Notes: a model not told the origin generated them from the sequence alone. A stretch of DNA of 64,000 bases from Frigidibacter oleivorans (GCF_003993775.1 NZ_RJRZ01000016.1:20159-84158), one strand, 5' to 3'; positions 26,201-35,100 are shown, numbered from the stretch's first letter. A program made the numbers and translations.

Positions 26201-27643
26201 ATGAGACGCCCGATCCTGCCCCTGTCCATGCTGCTCGTCGCGGGCGCGGCGCTGGCCGCCCCGCGCAGCCCCGAGGAACAGGCGCGCATCGCCGCCGTCA
26301 CCGCCCCGCCCGCCAGTTTCGCGGCCCCCGAACCGTTCGAGGCGCTGCCGGGCGGGCGGGCGACGCTGCGGGGCGAACGGGCGCGCGGGCCGGGCGCGTT
26401 CGCCGCCCCCGTGCCGGGGCTGGCCGACCCGCTGGATGCCGAACTGGGCGCGGCGCTCTTTGCCAAGCTGTGGGTCGCCGCGCCCTCGACCACCCGCGCC
26501 TCCGACGGGCTGGGGCCGCTTTACAACGCGCGCTCCTGCCTCGGCTGCCATCCCGGAAACGGGCGCGGCCGGCCGGCAGAGCCCGGGCGCACGGGGCAGG
26601 GGATGATCCTGCGCCTGTCCGCGGCGGACGCGTCGCCGCATCCGCTGCTGGGGGAACAGCTGCAGGATCTGGCGCTGCCCGGGCTGGCGCCCGAGGGCCG
26701 GCTGACGGTCGGCTGGCAGGACCGGACCGTGCCGCTGGCGGGGGGCGAGGTCGCCCATCTGCGGCGCCCGGTCATCGCCGTCGACCCCGCCCTGCCGCCC
26801 GGCACGCGGATCAGCGCCCGGGTGGCGCAGCCGATGACCGGGCTCGGCCTGCTGGCGGCCATTCCCGACGCCGACATCCTGGCGCTGGAAGACCCGCAGG
26901 ACCGCGACGGCGACGGCATCTCGGGCCGCGCGAACCGGCTGCCCGGGCCGGACGGCCGCGTGCGGCTCGGCCGCTTCGGCTGGAAGGCCGGGCACGCGAC
27001 GTTGGCCGATCAGGTGGCCTCGGCCTTCGCGCTCGACATCGGGATTTCCAGCCCGTCCCGTCCCGCGGGCTGGGGCGACTGCACCCCGGCGCAGGCCGGA
27101 TGCCGCGCCCGCCCCGACGGTCATGACCCGGGGCTGCGCGACGGGGTCGAGATCGACGGGCGGGCGCTGGCGCTGGTCGCGCTGCACCTCGCCTCGCGCG
27201 CCGTGCCGGAACGGCGCGACATCGCTGACCCGCAGGTGCTGCGCGGCAAGGCGCTGTTTCACGAGACGGGCTGTCCCGCCTGCCACCGGCCGAAATTCGT
27301 GACCGACCGCCTGCCCGCCGCGGCGCCCGCCAGCCTGTCGCGCAGCTTTCAGCTGATCTGGCCCTATTCCGACCTTTTGCTGCACGACATGGGGCCGGGG
27401 CTGGCCGACGACCGGCCCGAGGCCGGGGCCGGCGGGCAGGAATGGCGGACGCCGCCGCTGTGGGGCCTCGGCTTGACGCAGGCGGTCTCGGGGCACAGGC
27501 TGCTGCTGCATGACGGCCGCGCCCGCGGCGTGCTGGAGGCGGTGCTGTGGCATGGGGGCGAGGCGCAGGCGGCCCGCGACCGGGTGGCGGCCCTGCCGCC
27601 CGCCGACCGCGCCGCCCTGATCCGGTTTCTGGAGAGCCTATGA
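26201..27643 (+). CDS. Di-haem oxidoreductase/thiol oxidoreductase-like protein (DUF1111)
   Basis: 480 residues from ATG 26201, with a signal peptide ending ALAA/PRS. Two c-type haem sites are present: CLGCH at 113-117 and CPACH at 358-362. The family marker SDLLLHDMGPGLAD is near residue 386. DUF1111 proteins resemble bacterial di-haem cytochrome c peroxidases (MauG-like) and are found beside imelysins in iron clusters, which is the case here. They may oxidise ferrous iron or a partner in the periplasm; the reaction is unproven. The stop overlaps the next ATG (ATGA). Confidence 0.9.
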   Translation: MRRPILPLSMLLVAGAALAAPRSPEEQARIAAVTAPPASFAAPEPFEALPGGRATLRGERARGPGAFAAPVPGLADPLDAELGAALFAKLWVAAPSTTRASDGLGPLYNARSCLGCHPGNGRGRPAEPGRTGQGMILRLSAADASPHPLLGEQLQDLALPGLAPEGRLTVGWQDRTVPLAGGEVAHLRRPVIAVDPALPPGTRISARVAQPMTGLGLLAAIPDADILALEDPQDRDGDGISGRANRLPGPDGRVRLGRFGWKAGHATLADQVASAFALDIGISSPSRPAGWGDCTPAQAGCRARPDGHDPGLRDGVEIDGRALALVALHLASRAVPERRDIADPQVLRGKALFHETGCPACHRPKFVTDRLPAAAPASLSRSFQLIWPYSDLLLHDMGPGLADDRPEAGAGGQEWRTPPLWGLGLTQAVSGHRLLLHDGRARGVLEAVLWHGGEAQAARDRVAALPPADRAALIRFLESL

Positions 27644-28650
27644 AACATCTCGCCCCGTTCCTGCTGCTGCTGGCCCTGGCCGCCCCCGTGCCCGCGCGTG
27701 CCGATCCGGTGGTCGACCGGGTGGTCGACACGGTGATCCTGCCGCGCTTCGACGCCTTCGCCGAGGCCGCCGGGACGCTGTCCGCCGCGGCCGAGGCCGA
27801 TTGCCGTGCCGACAGCCCGGCCCTGCGTGCCGCCTGGAACGACGCCTTCGACGCCTGGCTGCCGGTGCAGGCCTTCCGCTTCGGCCCGCTGGAAGAGGAC
27901 GGCCGCGGGCTCGCCATCGCCTTCTGGCCCGATCCCAAGGGGGCGACCGACCGGACGCTGCGGCAGCTTCTGGCTGCGGACGGACCCGAACTGGACGGCC
28001 CCGCCGCCTATCACGGCGTCTCGGTCGCGGCGCGCGGTCTTTATGCGCTGGAGGCGATGCTATTCGACCCGGCCTTTTCGTCCTACGGCCCCGGCGATCC
28101 CGGCTGTGCCCTGACCCGCGCCGCGGCCGGGGATCTGGCCGCCACCGCCGCCGCCGCGGCCGAGGCCTGGCACCGGGATTTCGCGCCGCTCCTGCGCGAC
28201 GCGGGCGCGCCCGGCAACACCCGCTTCCTGTCGGGGCACGAGGCCCGGCAGGCGATCTTCACCCAGCTGGTGACGCAGCTTGGCTTCGACGCCGAAACCC
28301 GGCTGGGCCGGCCGCTCGGGACCATCGAGCGGCCCCGCCCGCTGCGCGCCGAAAGCCGGCTGTCCGGCCGCAGCCTGCGCAATGTACAGCTGTCGCTGGC
28401 CGCGAACCGGGCGCTGGCGCAGGCGCTGACCGATGGCGGCACCGAGCTGCTGTTCGACCAGTTCGACTATGCGCAGCAGGTGGCCGCCCGGCTGTCCGAC
28501 CCGGTCTTCGACGCGGTGGAGGCGCCGACGGGCCGGATGCGGACCGAAGAGCTGAAGACGGCCATCGAACGGCTGCACGACACCGCCAATGCCGAACTCG
28601 CGGCCGAACTCGGCGTCGCGGCCGGGTTCAACGCGCTGGATGGAGATTGA
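27640..28650 (+). CDS. Second imelysin-family protein, atypical active-site motif
   Basis: 336 residues from ATG 27640, overlapping the DUF1111 gene by four bases. Signal peptide residues 1-21 (PARA/DPV). The imelysin fold is recognisable by AWNDAFDAWLPVQAFRFGPL and SVAARGLYALEAMLFD, but the GxHxxE signature of the first imelysin is replaced by GxYxxE (G133, Y135, E138). This shorter type is regularly found between DUF1111 and DUF1513 genes. The loss of the histidine suggests different metal chemistry from the protein at 24063-25328. Confidence 0.88.
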   Translation: MKHLAPFLLLLALAAPVPARADPVVDRVVDTVILPRFDAFAEAAGTLSAAAEADCRADSPALRAAWNDAFDAWLPVQAFRFGPLEEDGRGLAIAFWPDPKGATDRTLRQLLAADGPELDGPAAYHGVSVAARGLYALEAMLFDPAFSSYGPGDPGCALTRAAAGDLAATAAAAAEAWHRDFAPLLRDAGAPGNTRFLSGHEARQAIFTQLVTQLGFDAETRLGRPLGTIERPRPLRAESRLSGRSLRNVQLSLAANRALAQALTDGGTELLFDQFDYAQQVAARLSDPVFDAVEAPTGRMRTEELKTAIERLHDTANAELAAELGVAAGFNALDGD

Positions 28651-28654
28651 GGAC

Positions 28655-29734
28655 ATGACCACCCGCCGCGGCTTCCTCGCCACGCTTCTCGCCGCCTCGA
28701 CCCTGCCGCGGCTCGGCTGGGCGGATGCGGGCAGCCCCGCCTTCCTCGCCGCCGCCCGGGATGCCGACGGGCGCTTCGCGCTTTACGGCGTGGGCGCGGA
28801 CGGGACCGACCGGTTCCGCATCGGCCTGCCGGCGCGGGGCCATGCCGGGGCGGTACATCCGACCGAGCCGCTGGCCGTGGCCTTCGCCCGCCGTCCCGGC
28901 ACCTTCGCCGTGGTGCTGAACTGCGTCACGGGGGAAACGCTGGCCCGGCTCGACAGTCCCGCGGGCCGGCACTTCATGGGTCATGGCAGCTTCTCGCCCG
29001 ATGGCGCGCTGCTCTACACCGCCGAGAACGATTTCGTCACCACCCGCGGCAAGATCGGCCTGTGGTCGCGGGCCGAGGGCTGGCGGCGGGTGGGCGAGCT
29101 GGAAAGTCACGGCATCGGGCCGCATGACGTGCAGTTCCTGCCGGACGGGGTGACGCTGGCCATCGCCAATGGCGGGATCGAGACGCATCCCGACCGAGGG
29201 CGCGAGAAGCTGAACCTGCCCACCATGCAGCCCTCGCTGGCCTATCTGGACCTCGCGGGCAGGCTGCTCGACCGGGTGGACCTGCCGCCCGCCTGGCACC
29301 GCAATTCCATCCGCCATCTCGCCATCGGACCGGACGGGACCGTGGCCTTCGCCATGCAATGGGAGGATGTGCCCGAAACCGCGCCGCCGCTGTTGGGCCT
29401 GCACCGCCGCGGCGCGGCCCCGGTCTTCGCCGAGGCGGGCGAGGTGCAGCACCGGCTGATGAAGGGCTATGTCGGCAGCGTCGCCATCAGCCGGGACGGC
29501 AGCCTGATCGCCGTGTCCTGCCCGCGCGGCGGCCGGGTGCAGGTCTTCGACCGGCAGGGCGCGCTGGTGCAGACGGTGGAACGCGCCGATGTCTGCGGGC
29601 TGGCGCCCCTGGGCGCGGGCTTCGCGCTGACGGACGGGGTCGGCGGCCTGCTGCGGCTGGAGGACGGACAGCTGACCGCGCTCGGCGCCCGGGCCCGGGC
29701 CTGGGACAATCACGCGGTGGCGCTGCCCGGCTGA
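28655..29734 (+). CDS. DUF1513 periplasmic beta-propeller-like protein
   Basis: 359 residues from ATG 28655. The N-terminus TTRRGFLATLLAASTLP is a Tat-type signal (twin arginine followed by a hydrophobic stretch). The mature part contains repeated strand patterns such as HPTEPLAVAFARRPGTF, HFMGHGSFSPDGALLYTAEND and GSVAISRDGSLIAVSCPRGG, suggesting a six- or seven-bladed propeller. Function unknown; Tat export hints at a protein folded with a cofactor. Four bases separate it from the second imelysin, so it is the last gene of the iron module. Confidence 0.88.
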   Translation: MTTRRGFLATLLAASTLPRLGWADAGSPAFLAAARDADGRFALYGVGADGTDRFRIGLPARGHAGAVHPTEPLAVAFARRPGTFAVVLNCVTGETLARLDSPAGRHFMGHGSFSPDGALLYTAENDFVTTRGKIGLWSRAEGWRRVGELESHGIGPHDVQFLPDGVTLAIANGGIETHPDRGREKLNLPTMQPSLAYLDLAGRLLDRVDLPPAWHRNSIRHLAIGPDGTVAFAMQWEDVPETAPPLLGLHRRGAAPVFAEAGEVQHRLMKGYVGSVAISRDGSLIAVSCPRGGRVQVFDRQGALVQTVERADVCGLAPLGAGFALTDGVGGLLRLEDGQLTALGARARAWDNHAVALPG

Positions 29735-29794
29735 GCCGGCCGCGGCTTCCTGTCGGCCCAATATCCCGGGGGCGAATTGCGCCGGATGGCGCGA

Positions 29795-29813
29795 GAGGGG
29801 GCAGCGCCCCCTC
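29795..29813. terminator. Hairpin between convergent DUF1513 and fadB genes
   Basis: Stem GAGGGGGC / GCCCCCTC (8 bp) with a three-base AGC loop sits between the convergent stops. No long T-run on either strand, so it is a likely bidirectional but weak terminator. Confidence 0.5.
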
Positions 29814-29824
29814 CTGCCCTGTCG

Positions 29825-32017
29825 TCAGGCTGCCCTGGCCTTGTCCGGGGCGAAGCGGCCGTAGAAGCTCTGCCCCTGCGCCGCCATCTCGCGCAGCAGG
29901 GCCGGCGGCTCGAACCGCTTGCCGTGGCGGGCGGTCAGATCGTCGCAGATCTCGACCGCGCGCGCGGCGCCGAGGATGTCGAGCCACGAGAACGGCCCGC
30001 CCGACCATGGGGCAAAGCCCCAGCCGAGAATCGCGCCGACATCGCCTTCGCGGATGTCGGTCAGCACCCCCGCCTCCAGCGCGCGCACCGCCTCCAGCAC
30101 CTGCGCGAACAGCAGCCGGTGCTGCACTTCGGTCAGTTCCGGCTGGTCGCTGCGGGTCGGGTAGTCCTGCGGCAGGCCTTCCCACAGGCCCAGCCGTCCG
30201 CCCTTGTCGTCATAGGCATAGAAGCCGGCATTGGACTTGCGGCCCAGACGGCCCTTGTCCGCCATGGCGAACAGCACCGCGTCCACCGCCTCGTCGGGAT
30301 AGTCGGCTCCCATCGCGGCCTTGGTGGCCTTGGCGATCTTCACCCCGAGGTCGATCGAGGTTTCGTCCACCAGTTGCAGCGGCCCCAGCGGCATGCCCAC
30401 CAGCTTGGCCGCGTTCTCGACCAGCGCCGGTTCCACGCCCTCGGCCACCATGCGGATGCCTTCGTTGATATAGGGGATGATGCAGCGGTTGGCGTAGAAG
30501 AAGCGCGCGTCGTTGACGACGATCGGCGTCTTGCGGATCTGGCGCACGAAGTCGAGCGCTTTGGCCACCGCGACATCGCCGGTTTCCTTGCCCCGGATGA
30601 TCTCGACAAGGTTCATCTTGTCCACGGGGCTGAAGAAATGGATGCCGATGAACTGTCCCGGCCGGGCGCTGGCGCGGGCCAGGTCGCTGATCGGCAGGGT
30701 GGAGGTATTGGTGGCGAAGACGGCGTCGGCGGGGATCACCGCCTCGGCCTTCTGGGTCACGCCGGCCTTCACGCCCGGATCCTCGAACACCGCCTCGACG
30801 ATCAGGTCGCAGCCCGACAGCGCGGCATAGTCGGTGGTGGCGGCGATCCGGCCCAGAACCTCGGCCTTCTTCTCGGCCGTGACCTTGCCGCGCTTCATCC
30901 CCTTGTCGAGCAGGCTTTCCGAATGCGCGCGGCCCCGGTCGGCGGCTTCCTGCGCGGCGTCGATCAGCACCACCTCGATTCCGGCCAGCGCCGCGACATA
31001 GGCGATGCCCGCGCCCATCATCCCGGCGCCGAGCACGCCCAGCTTCCTCACCGTCTGGTCGGGGACGGCGGGGCGGTTGGCGCCCTTCTCCAGCGCCTCC
31101 TTGTTGATGAACAGCGACCGGATCATCGCGTTGGAAGAGGGGTTCAGCAGCACATGGGTGAACCAGCGCGCCTCGATCTTCAGCGCGGTGTCGAAGGGCA
31201 CCAGCGCGCCTTCATAGACCGCCGACAACAGCGCCTTCGCCGCCGGATAGACGCCTTGGGTCTTGCCGTTCACCATCGCCGAGGCGCCGACGAAGGTCAT
31301 GAACCCGGCCGGGTGATAGGGCGCGCCGCCGGGCATCTTCCAGCCCTTCGCGTCCCAGGGCTTCACCAGGTCGGCATCCTTCGCCGACAGCACCCATTCC
31401 TTCGCCCGGGCCAGCAGTTCGTCGGGGGCGACGACCTCGTCGATCAGCCCCGCCTTCTGCGCCGATTTCGGATCGCTCAGCTTGCCTTCCAGCAGGAAGG
31501 GCGCCGCCGCCATCGCGCCCAGCTTGCGGCTGACGCGGGTGGTGCCGCCGCCGCCGGGGAAGATGCCGACCATGATTTCCGGCAGGCCGATCTTGGCCTT
31601 CGGATTGTCGGCGGCGATGATCCGGTGGCAGGCCAGCGGCAGTTCCAGCCCGATGCCGAGCGCGGTGCCCGGCAGCGCCGCGACGATAGGCTTGCCCCCC
31701 TTCAGCGTCTTGGCATCCATGCCCGCGCGTTCGATCTTGCGCAGCACGCCATGCATCTGCATCACGCCGTCGAAGATCGCCTGTGCCCCGCCCTCGCGCA
31801 TCTGCGCGATGACGTTCAGGTCCATCCCCCCGGCGAAGTCCTTCTTGCCCGAGGTGACGATCACGCCCTTCACCGCCGGATCGGCGAGTGCCGCGTCGAT
31901 ATGGCCGTCGAGTTCGGCGAAGCCCGTCATCGACATGACGTTCATCGACTTCGCGGCGACGTCCCAGGTGATGGTGGCAACGCCGTCCGCATCGACGGCA
32001 TAGGTGAAATCGGTCAT
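29825..32017 (-). CDS. fadB: Trifunctional-type enoyl-CoA hydratase/3-hydroxyacyl-CoA dehydrogenase
   Basis: 730 residues, the FadB/FadJ length. The N-terminal crotonase domain (~1-190) has the oxyanion-hole segment FAGGMDLN, ALGIGLELPLACHR and GLPEIMVGIFPGGGGT with its two catalytic glutamates. The C-terminal half starts with the NAD-binding GVLGAGMMGAGIAY (~323-336) and contains IGIHFFSPVDKMNLVEII and the second dehydrogenase domain ending near residue 700. It performs two steps of beta-oxidation. It overlaps the cupin gene by ATGA and lies with fadA in one operon. fadJ would be an equally fair name. Confidence 0.95.
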   Translation of the reverse strand: MTDFTYAVDADGVATITWDVAAKSMNVMSMTGFAELDGHIDAALADPAVKGVIVTSGKKDFAGGMDLNVIAQMREGGAQAIFDGVMQMHGVLRKIERAGMDAKTLKGGKPIVAALPGTALGIGLELPLACHRIIAADNPKAKIGLPEIMVGIFPGGGGTTRVSRKLGAMAAAPFLLEGKLSDPKSAQKAGLIDEVVAPDELLARAKEWVLSAKDADLVKPWDAKGWKMPGGAPYHPAGFMTFVGASAMVNGKTQGVYPAAKALLSAVYEGALVPFDTALKIEARWFTHVLLNPSSNAMIRSLFINKEALEKGANRPAVPDQTVRKLGVLGAGMMGAGIAYVAALAGIEVVLIDAAQEAADRGRAHSESLLDKGMKRGKVTAEKKAEVLGRIAATTDYAALSGCDLIVEAVFEDPGVKAGVTQKAEAVIPADAVFATNTSTLPISDLARASARPGQFIGIHFFSPVDKMNLVEIIRGKETGDVAVAKALDFVRQIRKTPIVVNDARFFYANRCIIPYINEGIRMVAEGVEPALVENAAKLVGMPLGPLQLVDETSIDLGVKIAKATKAAMGADYPDEAVDAVLFAMADKGRLGRKSNAGFYAYDDKGGRLGLWEGLPQDYPTRSDQPELTEVQHRLLFAQVLEAVRALEAGVLTDIREGDVGAILGWGFAPWSGGPFSWLDILGAARAVEICDDLTARHGKRFEPPALLREMAAQGQSFYGRFAPDKARAA

Positions 32018-32484
32018 TCGTCCTCTCCCTTCCTCGGATAGGGGGTGCCGTCGAGATGCGTGTAGCCGTCAGGCGTGCCCAGCAGATCGAGGCCCGGATA
32101 TGTCGTGATGTTGCGCGGCTGCCGGCTGCCGAGGATCAGGTAGGTCGCCGGTTCGCCGGTATGGTTCTTCAGCATGTGGCCGACCTCGACCCCCGCCTTC
32201 CAGCAGCAGAAGTCGCCGGGGCCGATCACCGTGCCCTCGCCATCCTCGATCACGGTCAGGCTGCCCGAGATCATGAACAGGAATTCGTCCTCGTCGGATT
32301 CCCAGTGCATCTGCGACGACTGGCCGCCCGGATGCAGGCTTTCCAGCGCGAGCCCGAACTGCGTCAGCCCGCCGGCATCGGTCAGGTGCCGCCACGACAG
32401 GTTGCCGGCCCCCTGGTTATAGGGATCGGGATAGCTCGACACGCCATGGGTCTCGGGCACGTCGGCGACATGGAAGATCGCCAT
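32014..32484 (-). CDS. Cupin-domain protein inside the fatty-acid oxidation operon
   Basis: 156 residues. A single cupin barrel: MHWESDEDEFLFMISGSLTVIED is motif 1, GDFCCWKAGVEVGHMLKN motif 2, with H and E ligands that could hold a metal. Proteins like this are annotated as cupin of unknown function. It lies between fadA (one base upstream) and fadB (ATGA overlap), so it is translated with them. A role as an accessory or detoxifying enzyme of acyl-CoA metabolism is an inference from position alone. Confidence 0.88.
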   Translation of the reverse strand: MAIFHVADVPETHGVSSYPDPYNQGAGNLSWRHLTDAGGLTQFGLALESLHPGGQSSQMHWESDEDEFLFMISGSLTVIEDGEGTVIGPGDFCCWKAGVEVGHMLKNHTGEPATYLILGSRQPRNITTYPGLDLLGTPDGYTHLDGTPYPRKGEDE

Positions 32485-32485
32485 G

Positions 32486-33697
32486 TCAGACCCTTTCGAT
32501 GATCGTGGCCGCGCCCATGCCGCTGGCGATGCAGAGCGTGGCGAGCCCGGTGGACAGGTCGCGCCGTTCCATCTCGTCCAGCAGGGTGCCGAGGATGATC
32601 GCTCCGGTCGCGCCCAGCGGGTGGCCCATCGCGATCGCGCCGCCGTTCACGTTGACCTTGTCGGCGGACACGTCGAAGGCCTGCATGAAGCGCAGGACGA
32701 CCGCCGCGAAGGCCTCGTTCACCTCGAACAGGTCGATATCGGAAATCGACATGCCGCTGTCCTTCAGGATCTTCTCGGTCACCGGCACCGGGCCGGTCAG
32801 CATGATCGTGGGATCCGTGCCGATCTTGGCGGTGGCGCGGATGCGGGCGCGGGGTTTCAGGCCCTGCGCCTCGCCGAATTCCCTGCTGCCGATCAGCACG
32901 GCTGCCGCACCGTCCACGATGCCGCTGGAATTGCCGGCGTGATGGACATGCTCGACCCGTTCCAGATGCGGATATTTCATCAGCGCGATCTTGTCGAAGC
33001 CGGGCATCACCTCGCCCATGTCCTTGAACGAGGGTTTCAGCGCCCCCAGCGACTGCATGTCGGTGCTCGGGCGCATGTATTCGTCGCGGGCGAGGATCGG
33101 CAGGCCGTTCTGGTCGGTCACCGGGACGATCGAGCGGGCGAAGCGGTTGTCGGCCCAGGCCTCGGCCGCGCGGCGTTGCGATTCCACCGCCAGCGCGTCC
33201 ACATCGTCCCGGCCGAAGCCGTATTCGGTTGCGATGATGTCGGCGGATATGCCCTGCGGCACGAAATAGCTCTTCATCGCCAGCGCCGGATCGACGGCGA
33301 TGGCTGCCCCGTCCGACCCCATCGCCACGCGGCCCATCATCTCGACCCCGCCGGCGATATAGGCCCGGCCCGCGCCGGCCTTCACCTGGTTGGCGGCAAG
33401 GTTCACCGCCTCCAGCCCCGAGGCGCAGAAGCGGTTGATCGACAGGCCCGGGATCGACTGGTCGAGATCCGACATCAGCACGGCGGACCGGGCCAGGCAG
33501 CCGCCCTGTTCGGCCACCTGCGTGACATTGCCCCAGATCACGTCCTCGACTGCGTGACCGTCGAGCCCGTTGCGATCCTTCACCGCGTTCAGCAGCCGTG
33601 CGGACAGCGCCAGCGAGGTCACCTCGTGCAGCGCGCCATCGGGCCGGCCCTTGCCGCGCGGCGTGCGGCAGGCGTCGTAGATATAGGCTTCGGTCAT
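32486..33697 (-). CDS. fadA: Acetyl-CoA acyltransferase (thiolase)
   Basis: 403 residues. The acyl-accepting cysteine is C91 in INRFCASGLEAV. GGAIAMGHPLGATGA (~345-360) holds the catalytic histidine, and the C-terminal CIASGMGAATIIERV the second cysteine. It cleaves 3-ketoacyl-CoA to acetyl-CoA in the last beta-oxidation step and cooperates with FadB. The start ATG 33697 follows GGAGAACC. Cupin and fadB follow downstream. Confidence 0.95.
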   Translation of the reverse strand: MTEAYIYDACRTPRGKGRPDGALHEVTSLALSARLLNAVKDRNGLDGHAVEDVIWGNVTQVAEQGGCLARSAVLMSDLDQSIPGLSINRFCASGLEAVNLAANQVKAGAGRAYIAGGVEMMGRVAMGSDGAAIAVDPALAMKSYFVPQGISADIIATEYGFGRDDVDALAVESQRRAAEAWADNRFARSIVPVTDQNGLPILARDEYMRPSTDMQSLGALKPSFKDMGEVMPGFDKIALMKYPHLERVEHVHHAGNSSGIVDGAAAVLIGSREFGEAQGLKPRARIRATAKIGTDPTIMLTGPVPVTEKILKDSGMSISDIDLFEVNEAFAAVVLRFMQAFDVSADKVNVNGGAIAMGHPLGATGAIILGTLLDEMERRDLSTGLATLCIASGMGAATIIERV

Positions 33698-33728
33698 CGG
33701 GTTCTCCTTGGTCTCGCGGGGCCGCGGC

Positions 33729-34355
33729 TCATGCCCTGTCGGACGGGTTGCCGGGCATCAGGTCGTAGGGGTGTTTCCAGCCGGGCAGGGCCGCGATGCG
33801 GTCCAGCCACAGGTCGACCGCCGGCATCGCCTTGCGGTCGAAGGTGAAGGGTTCGGGATAGAACAGATAGCCGCAGCAGGCGAAGTCGGCGAGCGTCGGC
33901 CCGTCGCCCACCATCCAGTCGCGGCCCGCCAGATGGCCCTCCAGCACCGCCAGCGCGGTCTGCACCCGGCCCGTCAGCCACTGGATCGCCTCGGCGGGCC
34001 GCTTGTCCGGCGGCACGAAGTTCATCATGAAACGCAGCCCGCCCTGCTGGCCCGAGCCCTTCTGCGCATCCCAGAACATCCAGCGCAGGATCTCGTTGCG
34101 GTCGCCGTCGAGGAACTTGCCGGTGCGTTCGGCCACATGCAGCTGGATCACGCAGGACTGGGTCAGGGTCAGCCCGTCCTCGACGAAGACCGGCGCCTCG
34201 CCCATCTCGTTGATCGCGCGGAAGGCGGGGCTGCGGGCCTCGCCGTGGAAGAAGTCCACATATTCCGGCTGCCAGTCATAGCCGGCCAGCGTCATCGTCA
34301 GCGCCGCCTTGTAGGCATTGCCGCTTTCGCCGAAGCAATAGAGTTTCGCGGTCAT
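33729..34355 (-). CDS. Glutathione S-transferase family protein
   Basis: 208 residues. The N-terminal thioredoxin-like domain starts KLYCFGESGNAYKAALTM and contains INEMGEAPVFVEDG (cis-proline) and LTQSCVIQLHVAERTG (the glutathione gamma-glutamyl site). The C-terminal helical domain follows. The usual catalytic Ser/Tyr/Cys at the first helix reads GESGN, so serine is likely. Substrate unknown. It lies 31 bases upstream of fadA on the same strand and may handle reactive acyl products. Confidence 0.88.
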   Translation of the reverse strand: MTAKLYCFGESGNAYKAALTMTLAGYDWQPEYVDFFHGEARSPAFRAINEMGEAPVFVEDGLTLTQSCVIQLHVAERTGKFLDGDRNEILRWMFWDAQKGSGQQGGLRFMMNFVPPDKRPAEAIQWLTGRVQTALAVLEGHLAGRDWMVGDGPTLADFACCGYLFYPEPFTFDRKAMPAVDLWLDRIAALPGWKHPYDLMPGNPSDRA

Positions 34356-34379
34356 GTCATCCCTCCCCGGGTGCCTTGG

Positions 34380-34592
34380 TCAGGTCTTGCGCGCGTCCAG
34401 TTCGGCCCGGAACAGCCGCAGCCGGTGTGTCAGGTTCGACTCATGGGTGACCGAACCGAAATTCTCGAACAGGAAGACCAGCGCCTCGTCCTGGGTCACC
34501 TGCGCCTCGTCGGCGAAGCGGCGCAGGGCGCGATAGGCATCCTCGGTCAGCGCGACCGGAAAGCGGCGGGTCAGGCGCAGGCGCTTGGGCAT
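34380..34592 (-). CDS. Small ribbon-helix-helix-like protein (70 aa)
   Basis: 70 residues. RFPVALTEDAYRALRRFADEAQVTQDEALVFLFENF has the beta-strand/helix/helix pattern of CopG-type ribbon-helix-helix proteins, with a basic N-terminus (MPKRLRLTRR). A role as a DNA-binding regulator or modulator is an inference. The ATG shares one base with the GFA stop (TGATG), so it is translationally coupled to that gene. It lies 24 bases upstream of the GST gene. Confidence 0.6.
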   Translation of the reverse strand: MPKRLRLTRRFPVALTEDAYRALRRFADEAQVTQDEALVFLFENFGSVTHESNLTHRLRLFRAELDARKT

Positions 34593-35047
34593 CAGCGGCC
34601 CTCCGCCGCCTGATGGCTGTGCGCCTGTTCCGTCGTCGCCTCGCCCGGCAGGCCGGCGAGGTGGTCGATCCAGCCGAGCCGGCTTTCCATGCCGAACTGC
34701 CGCACCGGCCGGAAGGGGAAGCCCGCGGGAAGGCTGCCCTCGGTCACTTCGATCTGGTCCTCTCCAAACGAGCGGAAGGCCAGGGGCGTGCCGCAGGCGG
34801 GGCAGAAGCCGCGTTCTGCGATGTCGGACGAGGCGAACCACGCGGGTTCGGCCAGCCACGTCACCCGGTCCGCCGGCAGTTTCAGGAAGGCCGCATAGGG
34901 GCCACCCACCTGCCGCTGGCACATCCGGCAATGGCAGACCGAGGCGCGGGTCGGCCCCGCCGCGATGCGATAGCGCACCGCCCCGCACTGGCAGGATCCT
35001 TCCGCCGCCGGCGTCTCGATCCAGTCGTCCTCCGCTGCTTCGGCCAT
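34592..35047 (-). CDS. GFA family protein (second copy)
   Basis: 151 residues from ATG 35047. Zinc cysteines: SCQCG (C19, C21), CHCRMCQRQ (C38, C40, C43) and GFCPACG (C82, C85). The branch differs from the GFA at 17780: it has a longer C-terminal part (SRLGWIDHLAGLPG). It lies downstream of the acyl-CoA dehydrogenase gene by 53 bases and overlaps the ribbon-helix-helix gene by one base, so all are probably one transcript. Confidence 0.88.
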   Translation of the reverse strand: MAEAAEDDWIETPAAEGSCQCGAVRYRIAAGPTRASVCHCRMCQRQVGGPYAAFLKLPADRVTWLAEPAWFASSDIAERGFCPACGTPLAFRSFGEDQIEVTEGSLPAGFPFRPVRQFGMESRLGWIDHLAGLPGEATTEQAHSHQAAEGR

Positions 35048-35100
35048 CGCTCCCTCCTCCGTTCCGGCGGCCCGGCAGGCCGCGCTGCTGCGGGTCGAGA

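Noticed and set aside
29777..32041. A 754-codon plus-strand frame over fadB
   Set aside because: fadB on the minus strand explains the region; the plus frame is an antisense shadow.
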